NCBI RefSeq assembly: GCF_014337215.1
Contig: NZ_CP060635.1
Span: 447,501 to 511,500, forward strand
DNA from: Wansuia hejianensis
GTDB taxonomy: Bacteria > Bacillota > Clostridia > Lachnospirales > Lachnospiraceae
DNA: 64,000 nucleotides
Direction: 5' to 3'
Numbering within the stretch: position 1 is the stretch's first letter; every line of letters begins with the position of its first letter. This document shows, in pieces, positions 36,840-45,093 of the stretch. The position numbers and the translations under genes are program-made. The notes under the pieces were generated by a model. The model was not told the origin of the DNA and ran no database searches. It saw only the letters and a program-made list of their open reading frames with translations.

Positions 36840-37706
36840 ATGTGGGTATTGCTGGCATTTGGTTCCGCTCTGTTTGCCGGAATGACTGCTATTCTGTCAA
36901 AATGCGGTATGAGAAATATTGATTCAGATGCGGGTACGGCTGTCAGAACCTGTGTGGTACTTGTTTTTGCCTGGATCATGGCGGGACTGGGTGGGGCTGT
37001 TGGAACGATCAGTGAGATTCCGGGGCAGACCTGGGTATTTCTGATACTGTCGGGGGCTGCAACCGGGGCGTCCTGGATCTTTTATTACAGGGCTTTGCAG
37101 CTGGGGGACGTCAATAAGGTAACACCTATTGATAAGTCCAGTACAGTGCTGACCATGCTGCTGGCAGTGATCTTTCTGGGAGAGAAACTCACTCTGCTGA
37201 AAGCCGTCTGTATGGCCCTGATTGGAGCGGGGACGTTTTTAATGATTCAGAAGAAAGAAGCGGACAGTGAGAAAACAACGAAAAGGCGCTGGATACTGTA
37301 TGCGCTGCTGTCTGCTGTCTTTGCCAGCCTTCAATCGATCCTGGGTAAGCTGGGGATTGAAAATGTGGATTCTAACCTGGGTACGGCCATAAGGACCTGT
37401 GTGGTTCTGGTTATGGCCTGGCTGATCGTGCTGGCAAGAGGAAAGGCGGGAGCGGTCCGGGAGATCAAAGGGACCGGCTGGCTGTTTTTAATCTTGTCTG
37501 GATTTGCGACAGGGGCGTCCTGGCTTTGCTATTACGGTGCGCTCCACGATGAAGCGGCCCAGGCCAGTGTAGTAGTGCCGGTTGACAAACTGAGCATTGT
37601 TGTGACCGTTTTATTCTCATGGATCTTCCTGAAAGAACGTCTGTCAAAAAAAGCTGCCGGAGGCCTCGTTCTGATTGTGGCCGGAACTTTACTTCTCCTA
37701 TTGTAA
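36840..37706 (+). CDS. EamA/DMT-family transporter
   Basis: This 288-residue protein has ten membrane spans arranged as two homologous five-span halves. The repeat is obvious: TAVRTCVVLVFAWIM in the first half and TAIRTCVVLVMAWLI in the second, and SGAATGASWIFYYRAL versus SGFATGASWLCYYGAL. Such drug/metabolite superfamily proteins export or import small metabolites; the substrate is unknown. GTGAGGAG precedes the start. Its spacing from the repeat suggests the repeat lies in its 5' leader. Confidence 0.92.
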   Translation: MWVLLAFGSALFAGMTAILSKCGMRNIDSDAGTAVRTCVVLVFAWIMAGLGGAVGTISEIPGQTWVFLILSGAATGASWIFYYRALQLGDVNKVTPIDKSSTVLTMLLAVIFLGEKLTLLKAVCMALIGAGTFLMIQKKEADSEKTTKRRWILYALLSAVFASLQSILGKLGIENVDSNLGTAIRTCVVLVMAWLIVLARGKAGAVREIKGTGWLFLILSGFATGASWLCYYGALHDEAAQASVVVPVDKLSIVVTVLFSWIFLKERLSKKAAGGLVLIVAGTLLLLL

Positions 37707-37780
37707 AAAAATCGTAACCACTTACAGGTCGGATTATGGTATACTGTGTCAAAATGTTTGCGTCAGATGGGATATAGCTA

Positions 37781-39544
37781 ATGGCAGAAAAGAAAAAAGA
37801 CACAGGCCAGAGGCCCTCCAGGAAAGGAAAAGGCAGCGGAGGGGCCGGCACAAAAAAGAATACTAAGCAGAACCCGGGGCAGCCTCCCAGGACTGGTGTG
37901 AAGCCGGGAAGCAGGCGGCCTGCCGGAACTCTCACAAAACAGGGCGCCGGACAGGCAGGAAAATCTGGTGCGCAGGCCGGGAAGAGCGGCGTAAAGCGCG
38001 GGAGCGGGCAGTCCGGAAAGAGCAGCGTAAAGCGCGGGAACGGGCAGCCAGGAAAGAACGGTACCAAACGGGGCGATGGACGTGCGGGTGGCAGGCCGCG
38101 TGCGGGGAAGAAAGCGGCAGGAAGGCAGAAGAATAAAACGCTGCTGATCGTTCTGACCTGCCTTGGCATAGCCTTAGCAGGTACGCTGGGCGGAATTTAT
38201 ATTTATAAAGCCGACTATTTTTCGCATCATTTCTATGAAGGCACCCGGATCAACGGAGTTGACTGTTCGGATATGACGGTGGAAGAAGCGGAAGCGACCA
38301 TACAGAAGAAAATTAACGAATATACCCTTACGATTCACGAGAGGGGCGGGCGCACAGAAGCGTTAACGGCAGGACAGCTTCGGATGGAGTATCTTGATGA
38401 TGGAAAGGTCCATGAACTGATGGTGCAGCAGGACCCCTGGCTCTGGTTCGTAAAGCTGGACGGCCACAAGGTCTTTGAGGTAACGGCCGGGTTCGTCTAT
38501 GATGTGGATGGGCTGAGCGGTCTGGTGGATGGGCTTCTGTGTGTGACTGAATATACGGCCCCGGCTGACGCATATAAGGCGCAGGAGGCTGACGGAAGCT
38601 GGACCATAGTTCCGGAAACGGAAGGGAGCCAGGTGAACCGGGACCAAGTGTATGCGCTGATAAAGGAAGCGATTGAGGGTGGTAAGACAGAGATTTCGCT
38701 GGAGGACAGCGGGTGCTACCTGAAGCCGGCAGTGTATTCCAGCGATGAAGGGCTGAATGCGGAGGTCGGCCGTTTGAATCAGATTCACAACCTGACCCGG
38801 GCGAATATTACGCTGAAGCTGGGGACCGGAGGTGAGCCGGAGGCATTGGGGCGTGACGTCCTGAGCGGATGGGTTCTTGATGACGGTGCCGGAAATCTCT
38901 CGATTTCCAGGGAGGCGGCCGGGAACTGGGTTCAGGAATTGGCTGGCGACAGCGGTATCATCGGTAAGAAAAACTTTTTCAGAACTACCGGCGGTGAAAT
39001 TCTCTGTTTGGAAAAGGGCGACACTACCGGGTGGAGCCTGGATGTGGAGAAAACTGCGGATGCGGTCTATCAGGCGGTCTGTGAAGGATACCAGGGAGAA
39101 ATAGAGCCTGTTTACAGCCGGATATCCTCTTACACGGGAGAAGATGTGGGCGGAACCTATGTGGAAATCAGCATAGACCAGCAGAAGATGTGGTGTTATC
39201 AAAACGGCGTTCTGGTGGTGGAGACACCCGTCGTTACAGGGAATTTGTCCATATCCGGGAGAGCTACCCCCAAAGGCGGCATCTGGAGTGTAAAATGGAA
39301 AGCCCACCCCTATCACATGAAAGGGCCGAAGCAGGAAGACGGCAGTTATGAGTATGAAGTAGATGTTGACTACTGGATGCCTTTTAACGGGGATGTGGGA
39401 ATACATGATCTGGCGAGCCGTCAGGAATTCGGAGGGAGCATTTATGTGACGAACGGTTCCCATGGCTGTATTAACACGCCCTATGAAGCGGCGAAGCAGA
39501 TCTACGGCATAGTTGGGAAGGGTACGCCAGTAGTTGTATATTGA
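37781..39544 (+). CDS. Membrane L,D-transpeptidase (YkuD) with basic N-terminal tail
   Basis: This 587-residue protein has a Lys/Gly/Arg-rich cytoplasmic tail of about 118 residues containing imperfect repeats (SGVKRGSGQ, SSVKRGNGQ, NGTKRGDGR), a membrane span (about 120-142), a PG_binding_4-type region (FYEGTRINGVDCSDMTVEEAE), and a C-terminal YkuD domain with catalytic SHGCINTP (C563). It forms 3-3 cross-links in peptidoglycan or attaches proteins to it. An extended -10 TGG-TATACT lies at 37737-37745. The ribosome site is weak, so the start is less certain, but no later in-frame start fits the tail repeats. Confidence 0.9.
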   Translation: MAEKKKDTGQRPSRKGKGSGGAGTKKNTKQNPGQPPRTGVKPGSRRPAGTLTKQGAGQAGKSGAQAGKSGVKRGSGQSGKSSVKRGNGQPGKNGTKRGDGRAGGRPRAGKKAAGRQKNKTLLIVLTCLGIALAGTLGGIYIYKADYFSHHFYEGTRINGVDCSDMTVEEAEATIQKKINEYTLTIHERGGRTEALTAGQLRMEYLDDGKVHELMVQQDPWLWFVKLDGHKVFEVTAGFVYDVDGLSGLVDGLLCVTEYTAPADAYKAQEADGSWTIVPETEGSQVNRDQVYALIKEAIEGGKTEISLEDSGCYLKPAVYSSDEGLNAEVGRLNQIHNLTRANITLKLGTGGEPEALGRDVLSGWVLDDGAGNLSISREAAGNWVQELAGDSGIIGKKNFFRTTGGEILCLEKGDTTGWSLDVEKTADAVYQAVCEGYQGEIEPVYSRISSYTGEDVGGTYVEISIDQQKMWCYQNGVLVVETPVVTGNLSISGRATPKGGIWSVKWKAHPYHMKGPKQEDGSYEYEVDVDYWMPFNGDVGIHDLASRQEFGGSIYVTNGSHGCINTPYEAAKQIYGIVGKGTPVVVY

Positions 39545-39558
39545 AGATTGATGAAATG

Positions 39559-39604
39559 AGACTGCCGCTGAACAGATGTTTCTGTTTGGCGGCAGTTTCG
39601 TTTT
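39559..39604. terminator. Bidirectional terminator between L,D-transpeptidase and GH2 genes
   Basis: GACTGCCGCTgAACAGA pairs with TCTGTTTGGCGGCAGT and is followed by TTTCGTTTT on plus. It lies between two convergent genes and touches the GH2 stop. Confidence 0.8.
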
Positions 39605-41336
39605 ATGGGTCGAGCTTGCAGATTTTTCTGTCATAGGTCAGAATCCCGTTTAATTCGCCCTCCACGTCTGAGAGCTGGGTGAAGATGGCAGCGGAAAGCC
39701 CCTGGGCCACCAGGGAGGGCATCTCTTTTTCCAGGGCGCTATGGAACGCCTGCCGGAATTTAGCGGGGGACTGCGTATCCCGATAGCCGAAGCCCTTAGT
39801 TACGGCCATGTGGCCCGGTATACGGCAGGCAAAGCCGCCGTACTCAGACAGGACACAACACCGTCTTTTTCCGCCGCCCCTCAGGGAGAGCTTGTGAAAA
39901 TAAATGTGGAGGCTGTCGTAGTCGCCGCAGCCCTGGTCGAACCAGCCGCTGGCGGAATCGATCAGGCTTCCCGGAAAGCGGCGTTTCAGGACGGAGGTCA
40001 GGCGGGAAGCCTCGAACTGCCCCCAGCCCTCATTGAAAAGGACATAGGTGGCTACACTGGGAAAATGTGACAGCAGCGCCATCGTATGGGCAGCCTCACG
40101 AACAAATTCTTCACGGCCCTTCTGGTTTCTGCGGCCGAAGAACCAGTAATTGCCCGACGTATCGGATATCCCCTTCTGGAATGGAAGCAGCACATTGGGT
40201 ATCCAGGTGTGGGGCCCTTTAAAATATCCTCCTCCGTTCACCATATCCTGCCAGACGATCATGCCCAGCCGGTCACAGTGGTAATACCACCGGGCCGGTT
40301 CGATTTTTCCGTGTTTTCTCAGAAGGTTAAACCCCAGTTCTTTCATTTTGCGGATATCATAGATGAGCGCCTCATCCGAAGGAGCCGTGTACAGGCCGTC
40401 CGGCCAGTAACCCTGGTCCAGGACGCCGTTAAGAAAAAGGGAGCTGTGGTTCAGACAGAAGCGGGGGATGTTCCCTCCGTCGCGTTCGATAGTATAGGAA
40501 CGCATGGCAAAGTAGCCGGTCACAGTATCTTCCCCGGCTGTCAGTTTTACCAGATAGAGATGAGGGTCTTCCGGCGTCCAGAGATGAGGATCCGGGAGGG
40601 AAACCGTGAAACTGGGCCTGAGAGAGGAACCACTGACAACACACTGCCCGTCTTGGTAGATCCGGTATTGAACAGGGCAGGCAGCCGCTTTGCCAGGAGC
40701 GCCGGAGAAGGCCAGATCAAAGCGGACGGTTTCTGCATCGATGTCAGGCGTTATCCGGAAGTCTCTGATATATGTATCGGGCACCCATTCCAGCCACACG
40801 GTCTGCCACAGTCCGCTCTGGGCAGTGTAGAACATGCCGTCCGGGCGCAGGCTCTGTTTCCCCCGGCTGTGATAGGATTGGTCTGTAAAATCCTGAATGC
40901 GCACGGTGAGCGTATTTTCCCCTTCTTCCAGATATTTCGTGATATCTGTCTCAAATGGAAGATATCCGCCCACATGCCGGCAGGCCTTCCGGCCGTTCAA
41001 TAAGACCAGGGCGCATTGGTCGGCTGCCCCGAAATGCAGGATGCAGCGCTTTTCGGACAGAATTGAATGGATGGGCAGGGTGCGTTCATACCAGAGATAC
41101 CCGTCCGGCATCAACTGGCGGTGGACCCGTGAAAGCAGAGATTCAGGAGAAAATGGCACAAGGATGGTGCCTTCAAAAAAGTCCGGATAATCCGGCGTGT
41201 CCGTAAAGGCGTAGTCCCAGAAGCCATTCAGGCTGAGCCAGGAATCCCTCATGAGCTGGGGCCGGGGATATTCTTCGAGAACGTGGTTGGGGTCCAGGCG
41301 TTCTCCCCACTCAGTAATTAGCTGTGTCGTTATCAT
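39603..41336 (-). CDS. Glycoside hydrolase family 2
   Basis: This 577-residue enzyme has the three GH2 parts: a sugar-binding jelly roll (LNGFWDYAF, YLWYERTLPI, LLNGRKACRHVGGYLPFETDI), an Ig-like domain, and a TIM barrel with the acid/base E436 in FNEGWGQ and the nucleophile E498 in SEYGG. GH2 covers beta-galactosidases, mannosidases and glucuronidases; the specificity cannot be told. There is no signal peptide, so it acts inside the cell. The start at 41336 has AAAGGAG upstream; an upstream extension to 41429 is hydrophobic but has no ribosome site. No sugar transporter is adjacent. Confidence 0.9.
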   Translation of the reverse strand: MITTQLITEWGERLDPNHVLEEYPRPQLMRDSWLSLNGFWDYAFTDTPDYPDFFEGTILVPFSPESLLSRVHRQLMPDGYLWYERTLPIHSILSEKRCILHFGAADQCALVLLNGRKACRHVGGYLPFETDITKYLEEGENTLTVRIQDFTDQSYHSRGKQSLRPDGMFYTAQSGLWQTVWLEWVPDTYIRDFRITPDIDAETVRFDLAFSGAPGKAAACPVQYRIYQDGQCVVSGSSLRPSFTVSLPDPHLWTPEDPHLYLVKLTAGEDTVTGYFAMRSYTIERDGGNIPRFCLNHSSLFLNGVLDQGYWPDGLYTAPSDEALIYDIRKMKELGFNLLRKHGKIEPARWYYHCDRLGMIVWQDMVNGGGYFKGPHTWIPNVLLPFQKGISDTSGNYWFFGRRNQKGREEFVREAAHTMALLSHFPSVATYVLFNEGWGQFEASRLTSVLKRRFPGSLIDSASGWFDQGCGDYDSLHIYFHKLSLRGGGKRRCCVLSEYGGFACRIPGHMAVTKGFGYRDTQSPAKFRQAFHSALEKEMPSLVAQGLSAAIFTQLSDVEGELNGILTYDRKICKLDP

Positions 41337-41436
41337 TCGTGTTGTGCTCCTTTGAACCCGGCATAATAGCTGAACCAGGTATTCTAAGACAATTTTAGCA
41401 CAGAATGACAGAAAGAAAAAGAAGATCAATCAGAAA

Positions 41437-41467
41437 GAGCGCATCGCCCGTGATTGGGCGTGCGCTC
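41437..41467. terminator. Terminator after cotJC
   Basis: GAGCGCATCGCCC pairs with GGGCGTGCGCTC and on the minus strand is followed by CTTTCTG. It ends the cotJABC transcript. Confidence 0.75.
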
Positions 41468-41498
41468 ATTTTCATTCCGGCATTCTCCGGCATGCTCT

Positions 41499-42128
41499 TT
41501 ATTCGTCGCAGTCGCAGGGCGGACAGGTGACAGGAGCGTCGAAGGATGGGTTGAAGGCGTAGAAATTCTTGAAATCAAGCTGTTCCTGTACGCTTCGGAT
41601 TGCTTCTCCGAAACGCTGGAAATGCACGACTTCACGTGCGCGGAGGAAACGGATCGGGTCGGCGACTTCCGGATCCTTCACCAGCCGGAGGATGTTGTCG
41701 TAAGTGGAACGGGCCTTCTGCTCAGCCGCCAGGTCTTCAAACAAGTCGGTCAGAGGGTCGCCCTTGCTCTGAAATTCACAGGCATTGAAGGGAATTCCGC
41801 CTGCTGCCTGGGGCCATATGCCAGTGGTATGATCCACGTAGTAGTTGGCAAAACCAGATTTTTCAATTTCCTCCATAGTCAGGTTGCACGTTAACTGGTG
41901 TACGATGGTGGATACCATTTCCAGATGAGCAAGCTCCTCTGTTCCGACGTCGTTTAAAACGCCCATGGCCATCCGGTTCGGGGCTGCAAAACGCTGAGAG
42001 AGATAACGCATGGAAGCGCCCATTTCTCCGTCAGGACCACCGTACTGGCTGATGATAACCTGCGCCAGCATAGCGTTCGGTTTTGTAATATTTACAGGAT
42101 ACTGAAGTCTTTTCTCATAATTCCACAT
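41499..42128 (-). CDS. cotJC: Spore coat protein CotJC, manganese-catalase family
   Basis: This 209-residue protein has the manganese-catalase fold with metal-ligand Glu/His clusters (GTEELAHLEMV and REVVHFQRFGEA) and the N-terminus MWNYEKRLQYPVNI shared by CotJC proteins. It is a structural or enzymatic component of the inner spore coat. It ends with a Cys-rich tail (CPPCDCDE). It follows cotJB with no gap, and all three cotJ genes run together. Confidence 0.95.
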   Translation of the reverse strand: MWNYEKRLQYPVNITKPNAMLAQVIISQYGGPDGEMGASMRYLSQRFAAPNRMAMGVLNDVGTEELAHLEMVSTIVHQLTCNLTMEEIEKSGFANYYVDHTTGIWPQAAGGIPFNACEFQSKGDPLTDLFEDLAAEQKARSTYDNILRLVKDPEVADPIRFLRAREVVHFQRFGEAIRSVQEQLDFKNFYAFNPSFDAPVTCPPCDCDE

Positions 42129-42413
42129 TTAACGGCAGCCTCCCTTCTTATTCAGCTCCCAGGGCCAGGGCTGGTTTACCCATTCCCAGGAACGGGAGCA
42201 GGTGTCGTTGGCAGTATCAATAGTGAGAGGGCCATAGCAATGTGCATATTCATCCAGAGCCTCATTGCGCAGGGCAGATTTTTCTTCGAAGTAGGCGCGG
42301 GCCTCTTCATCTTCCGGATGGGTATCCAGAAACAGGATCATATCGCTGACAGCGAAACTAACCTGATTGATCCAGCATAAAAGCTGTTCCTTAGACATTT
42401 TATTCTGCATCAT
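42129..42413 (-). CDS. cotJB: Spore coat protein CotJB
   Basis: This 94-residue protein matches CotJB (LLCWINQVSFAVSDMILFLDTHPEDEEA and NQPWPWE). The start at 42413 is chosen because AAAGGAGG lies 12 bases upstream; it overlaps cotJA by four bases. It is required with CotJA for CotJC incorporation in Bacillus. Confidence 0.93.
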   Translation of the reverse strand: MMQNKMSKEQLLCWINQVSFAVSDMILFLDTHPEDEEARAYFEEKSALRNEALDEYAHCYGPLTIDTANDTCSRSWEWVNQPWPWELNKKGGCR

Positions 42414-42703
42414 CGACAAACGCCACCTCCTTTCCCACAAAACGGTTTGCAGAGGTCAGGGAAAATAGTCCCCACCTGAAGAGCTTTGCATAATTCGAAA
42501 GTTTTACCCCATTTCTGATAGGGGACATATCCCATAGCAACAGGCAAGTGATCGTCCAGGTGCCGGAACATTTCAGAAAAATCTCTAGTGTTGGAACAGC
42601 CGGAAGGCTGCTGGCAGTTATTCCGGCGGGGCTGCTGTTGCGGCTGACAGTTATTTGGCATGTTTTGACGGCATCCGCCCCGATTCATACGATAATTATC
42701 CAT
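42410..42703 (-). CDS. cotJA: Spore coat-associated protein CotJA
   Basis: This 97-residue protein has a Gln/Asn/Cys-rich N-terminus (PNNCQPQQQPRRNNCQQ) followed by the CotJA core (LPVAMGYVPYQKWGKTFEL and GTIFPDLCKPF). It is the first gene of the coat operon. AAAGGAAT precedes the ATG on the minus strand. Confidence 0.9.
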   Translation of the reverse strand: MDNYRMNRGGCRQNMPNNCQPQQQPRRNNCQQPSGCSNTRDFSEMFRHLDDHLPVAMGYVPYQKWGKTFELCKALQVGTIFPDLCKPFCGKGGGVCR

Positions 42704-42734
42704 ACGATTCCTTTCTTTGAAATAGCTTCAATAT

Positions 42735-42743
42735 TATTTTATG
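42735..42743 (-). promoter_or_regulatory. Possible mother-cell sigma (E/K) -10 for cotJABC
   Basis: The minus strand reads CATAAAATA 32 bases before cotJA, close to the CATAnnnTA / CATACAAT -10 of sigma-K and sigma-E. The -35 is not clear. Confidence 0.4.
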
Positions 42744-42858
42744 AAAAAGGTTTAAAAGTGTCATTAATAGTTTTTTCTAAATTGAATCTGTTATGCTGGA
42801 AAACTATGTGGATGTATGAAGCTGGCGGTAATGTACGGTAAAGAAGAAAAAATTATGA

Positions 42859-42907
42859 AAATAAAAAAGACATGCAGCCTGTCTCCCATAAGAGCTGACT
42901 GCATGTC
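42859..42907 (-). terminator. Terminator after the pit-DUF47 operon
   Basis: GACATGCAG (42899-42907 side) pairs with CTGCATGTC (42869-42877 side), followed on minus by TTTTTTATTTT. A second small stem, GGTATC/GATACC, lies at 42918-42935. Confidence 0.85.
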
Positions 42908-42945
42908 CGGATGCCTGGTATCTCTGAAGATACCTGTCATTTGAA

Positions 42946-43569
42946 TCAGGTGTTTTTCATGATAACTGTCTCTACGATATCGGAAGTATGTTCACAGGCG
43001 TCGATACAATCCTCCAGATATTTGAAAATATCGCGCCAGACAATGATTTCCACAGGGTCGGTGGTGCCGGTGTGAAGCGTCCGCATGGAATCCAGATAGA
43101 GCCTGTCGCCTTCTTCTTCCAGACGGTTGATTTCAATCAAACTCTGGAGAAGTTCTTTGGATTTCTTGAATTCCGGGAACTCCTGCATGGTTTTTTTAAC
43201 CATTTCACAACAGCGGATGGCCAGCTTTGCGAAACGGACAGATTCTGGACGGATGGACTGGACATTGCAGATGTAGATGCGCAGGACCACGTCTTCGATC
43301 TTATCGGTGATATCGTCCAGATATTGGCTGATGGCCATAATATCTTCACGTTCGATGGGAGTGATGAAAGCCTTCATCAGTTCTTCCATCAGTGAATGCT
43401 TTTTCACATCAGCTTCGTGCTCAATCTCATGGATCTCGTCAATGCTCTCACTGAGCCGTTCGGGATTAAAATTTTCGACAACCCGTTCCAGGATTTTGGC
43501 AGCCCGCACGGCACAGTCCGCACAGGCCACGAAATTATCAAAATAAATCATATCACTTTTCTTCGACAT
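42946..43569 (-). CDS. DUF47 family protein, PhoU-like Pit accessory
   Basis: This 207-residue all-helical protein matches DUF47 (PhoU-like): MIYFDNFVACADCAVRAA, IHEIEHEADVKKH, ITPIEREDI and IEDVVLRIY. These soluble proteins accompany Pit phosphate permeases and are thought to regulate them. It lies 27 bases after pit in the same transcript. Confidence 0.93.
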   Translation of the reverse strand: MSKKSDMIYFDNFVACADCAVRAAKILERVVENFNPERLSESIDEIHEIEHEADVKKHSLMEELMKAFITPIEREDIMAISQYLDDITDKIEDVVLRIYICNVQSIRPESVRFAKLAIRCCEMVKKTMQEFPEFKKSKELLQSLIEINRLEEEGDRLYLDSMRTLHTGTTDPVEIIVWRDIFKYLEDCIDACEHTSDIVETVIMKNT

Positions 43570-43596
43570 ATGAATACCTCTTTCCTTTGTTTATCG

Positions 43597-44649
43597 TTAA
43601 AATATTGCCATAAACAGCTTGGCCATCAGAAAACCAATGATCCCGCAGCCCGGGAAGGTGAGCACCCAGGTCAGAACCATATCCTTAACGACTCTCATAT
43701 TAATGGCTGAGATCCGCTTAACCGCGCCTACGCCCATGATGGCCGTGGTCTTGGTATGGGTTGTGCTGACCGGTATTCCGAACAGTGAGGACAGAAGCAG
43801 GCAGGCAGATGCGGCGATATCGGCTGAAAAGCCCTGATATTTCTCCAGCTTCACCATATCCATACCCACAGATTTAATGATTTTCTTGCCGCCCACGCTG
43901 GTTCCTATGCCCATGACGACTGAGCACAGCAGCATCATCCAGACGGGTAGTGCAACCCCCGCGGTAGTGTCCTGTCCATTCATCAGGAAGACTCCCAGGA
44001 TCAGGACTCCCATGAATTTCTGGCCGTCCTGGGCGCCGTGCATGAATGCTGTCATCGAGGCGCCGACGATCTGGGCGGATTTGAAAAATCCGTCTGTTTT
44101 CCTCCGGTCCATGTTACGGCATAGGAAAGTGGTCAGCCGGCAGACCAGGAAGCCTAGGATAAAGCCCAGAACGGCAGAAAGCACGAGGCCATAGATGACC
44201 TTGATCCATTCGCTGCCGTTAATACCCCGGAAACTGTTCTGCAGGGCGATAGCGGCGCCTGAAAGGCCGGCGATTAAGGCATGGCTCTCGCTGGTAGGGA
44301 TGCCGAAGTACCATGCGGCGACGGCCCAGACGACGATGGCGACCAGAGCGGCACACAGCGCCACGAGAGCGTCTTCGTTATTCCCCTGGAAATTGACCAT
44401 ATCTTTGATTGTCATTGCAACTGAGGAGTTGAGTAATGTCATGACTGACACACCCAGGAAATTGAATACAGCAGCCAGCAGAATCGCTGGTTTTGCCTCC
44501 ATGCATCGGGTAGTAACGCAGGTGGCAATCGCATTTGGGGCATCTGTCCAGCCGTTGACGAAAATGACGGCAAGAGTCAGAATAACAGAAACCATCAACA
44601 TCGGATTTGAGGTGACCTGTCCCCAGAAAGCAGCAAATGAAATGTCCAT
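43597..44649 (-). CDS. pit: Inorganic phosphate transporter, Pit family
   Basis: This 350-residue membrane protein has about ten spans and the duplicated Pit signature: NGWTDAPNAIATCVTTR in the first half and GTSVGGKKIIKSVG with VSTTHTKTTAIMGVG in the second. It imports phosphate by ion symport. The gene leads the pit-DUF47 operon, with a promoter at 44735-44764 and a leader of about 80 nt. Confidence 0.94.
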   Translation of the reverse strand: MDISFAAFWGQVTSNPMLMVSVILTLAVIFVNGWTDAPNAIATCVTTRCMEAKPAILLAAVFNFLGVSVMTLLNSSVAMTIKDMVNFQGNNEDALVALCAALVAIVVWAVAAWYFGIPTSESHALIAGLSGAAIALQNSFRGINGSEWIKVIYGLVLSAVLGFILGFLVCRLTTFLCRNMDRRKTDGFFKSAQIVGASMTAFMHGAQDGQKFMGVLILGVFLMNGQDTTAGVALPVWMMLLCSVVMGIGTSVGGKKIIKSVGMDMVKLEKYQGFSADIAASACLLLSSLFGIPVSTTHTKTTAIMGVGAVKRISAINMRVVKDMVLTWVLTFPGCGIIGFLMAKLFMAIF

Positions 44650-44734
44650 GTCAGTTAATCTCCCTGTTTAAAATATTTGCTTTCTATTTTGTTTATGCGG
44701 TGCCTGAAATAACCTTTGACCCGCAGACATTTTT

Positions 44735-44764
44735 ATTATAACATAGTATGTAAAAGATAGGCAA
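44735..44764 (-). promoter_or_regulatory. Promoter for pit-DUF47
   Basis: On minus, TTGCCT (44764-44759), an 18-base spacer and extended TGT-TATAAT (44740-44735). Confidence 0.6.
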
Positions 44765-44838
44765 AGAAAACCGTAAATATATGTAAATTTTTTGTATGGG
44801 ATGAAGAAATATCAGAGAAAATCAGCATTAAGAAACGG

Positions 44839-44866
44839 TTGACGAAGACAGGGGATCAATTATAAT
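44839..44866 (+). promoter_or_regulatory. Promoter of the GDPD leader
   Basis: TTGACG (44839-44844), a 16-base spacer and TATAAT (44861-44866). It gives a leader of about 220 nt before the GDPD gene. Confidence 0.75.
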
Positions 44867-44920
44867 AGAAATAATAGCGTGAGAATGGTGAGATACTAGA
44901 AGTGTCATAGCAAAAGGAGG

Positions 44921-44946
44921 GCCAGCGCTCCTGACGGAGTGCTGGC
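44921..44946 (+). promoter_or_regulatory. Leader hairpin after a strong Shine-Dalgarno
   Basis: GCCAGCGCTC pairs with GAGTGCTGGC (one G-U) around a short loop. It lies directly after AAAAGGAGG (44912-44920) and two bases before an ATG, so folding would bring the Shine-Dalgarno next to that ATG. Confidence 0.55.
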
Positions 44947-44948
44947 AT

Positions 44949-45008
44949 ATGAAAAAGAAAATTATATATGAAAAAGTCTGTTTGCCTTTGTTTGATTCTA
45001 TGATATAG
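44949..45008 (+). CDS. Possible 19-residue leader peptide
   Basis: A short frame MKKKIIYEKVCLPLFDSMI starts right after the leader hairpin and stops 85 bases before the GDPD gene. The Shine-Dalgarno is separated from its ATG by the hairpin. It may be a regulatory leader peptide or may not be translated. Confidence 0.3.
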   Translation: MKKKIIYEKVCLPLFDSMI

Positions 45009-45093
45009 AAAAAGTATGAGGAAAGTATGAGTTGGCTTTGAAAGTTTTGTGAAAACTTTGTAGACGAAATATGAACAAAAACAGGACGTACAA

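Noticed and set aside
40086..41003. Long open frame opposite the GH2 gene
   Set aside because: It has no ribosome site or recognisable domain and is the mirror of the GH2 coding sequence.
44873..44948. Possible riboswitch in the GDPD leader
   Set aside because: No known riboswitch consensus was recognisable; only a hairpin and a short frame can be supported.
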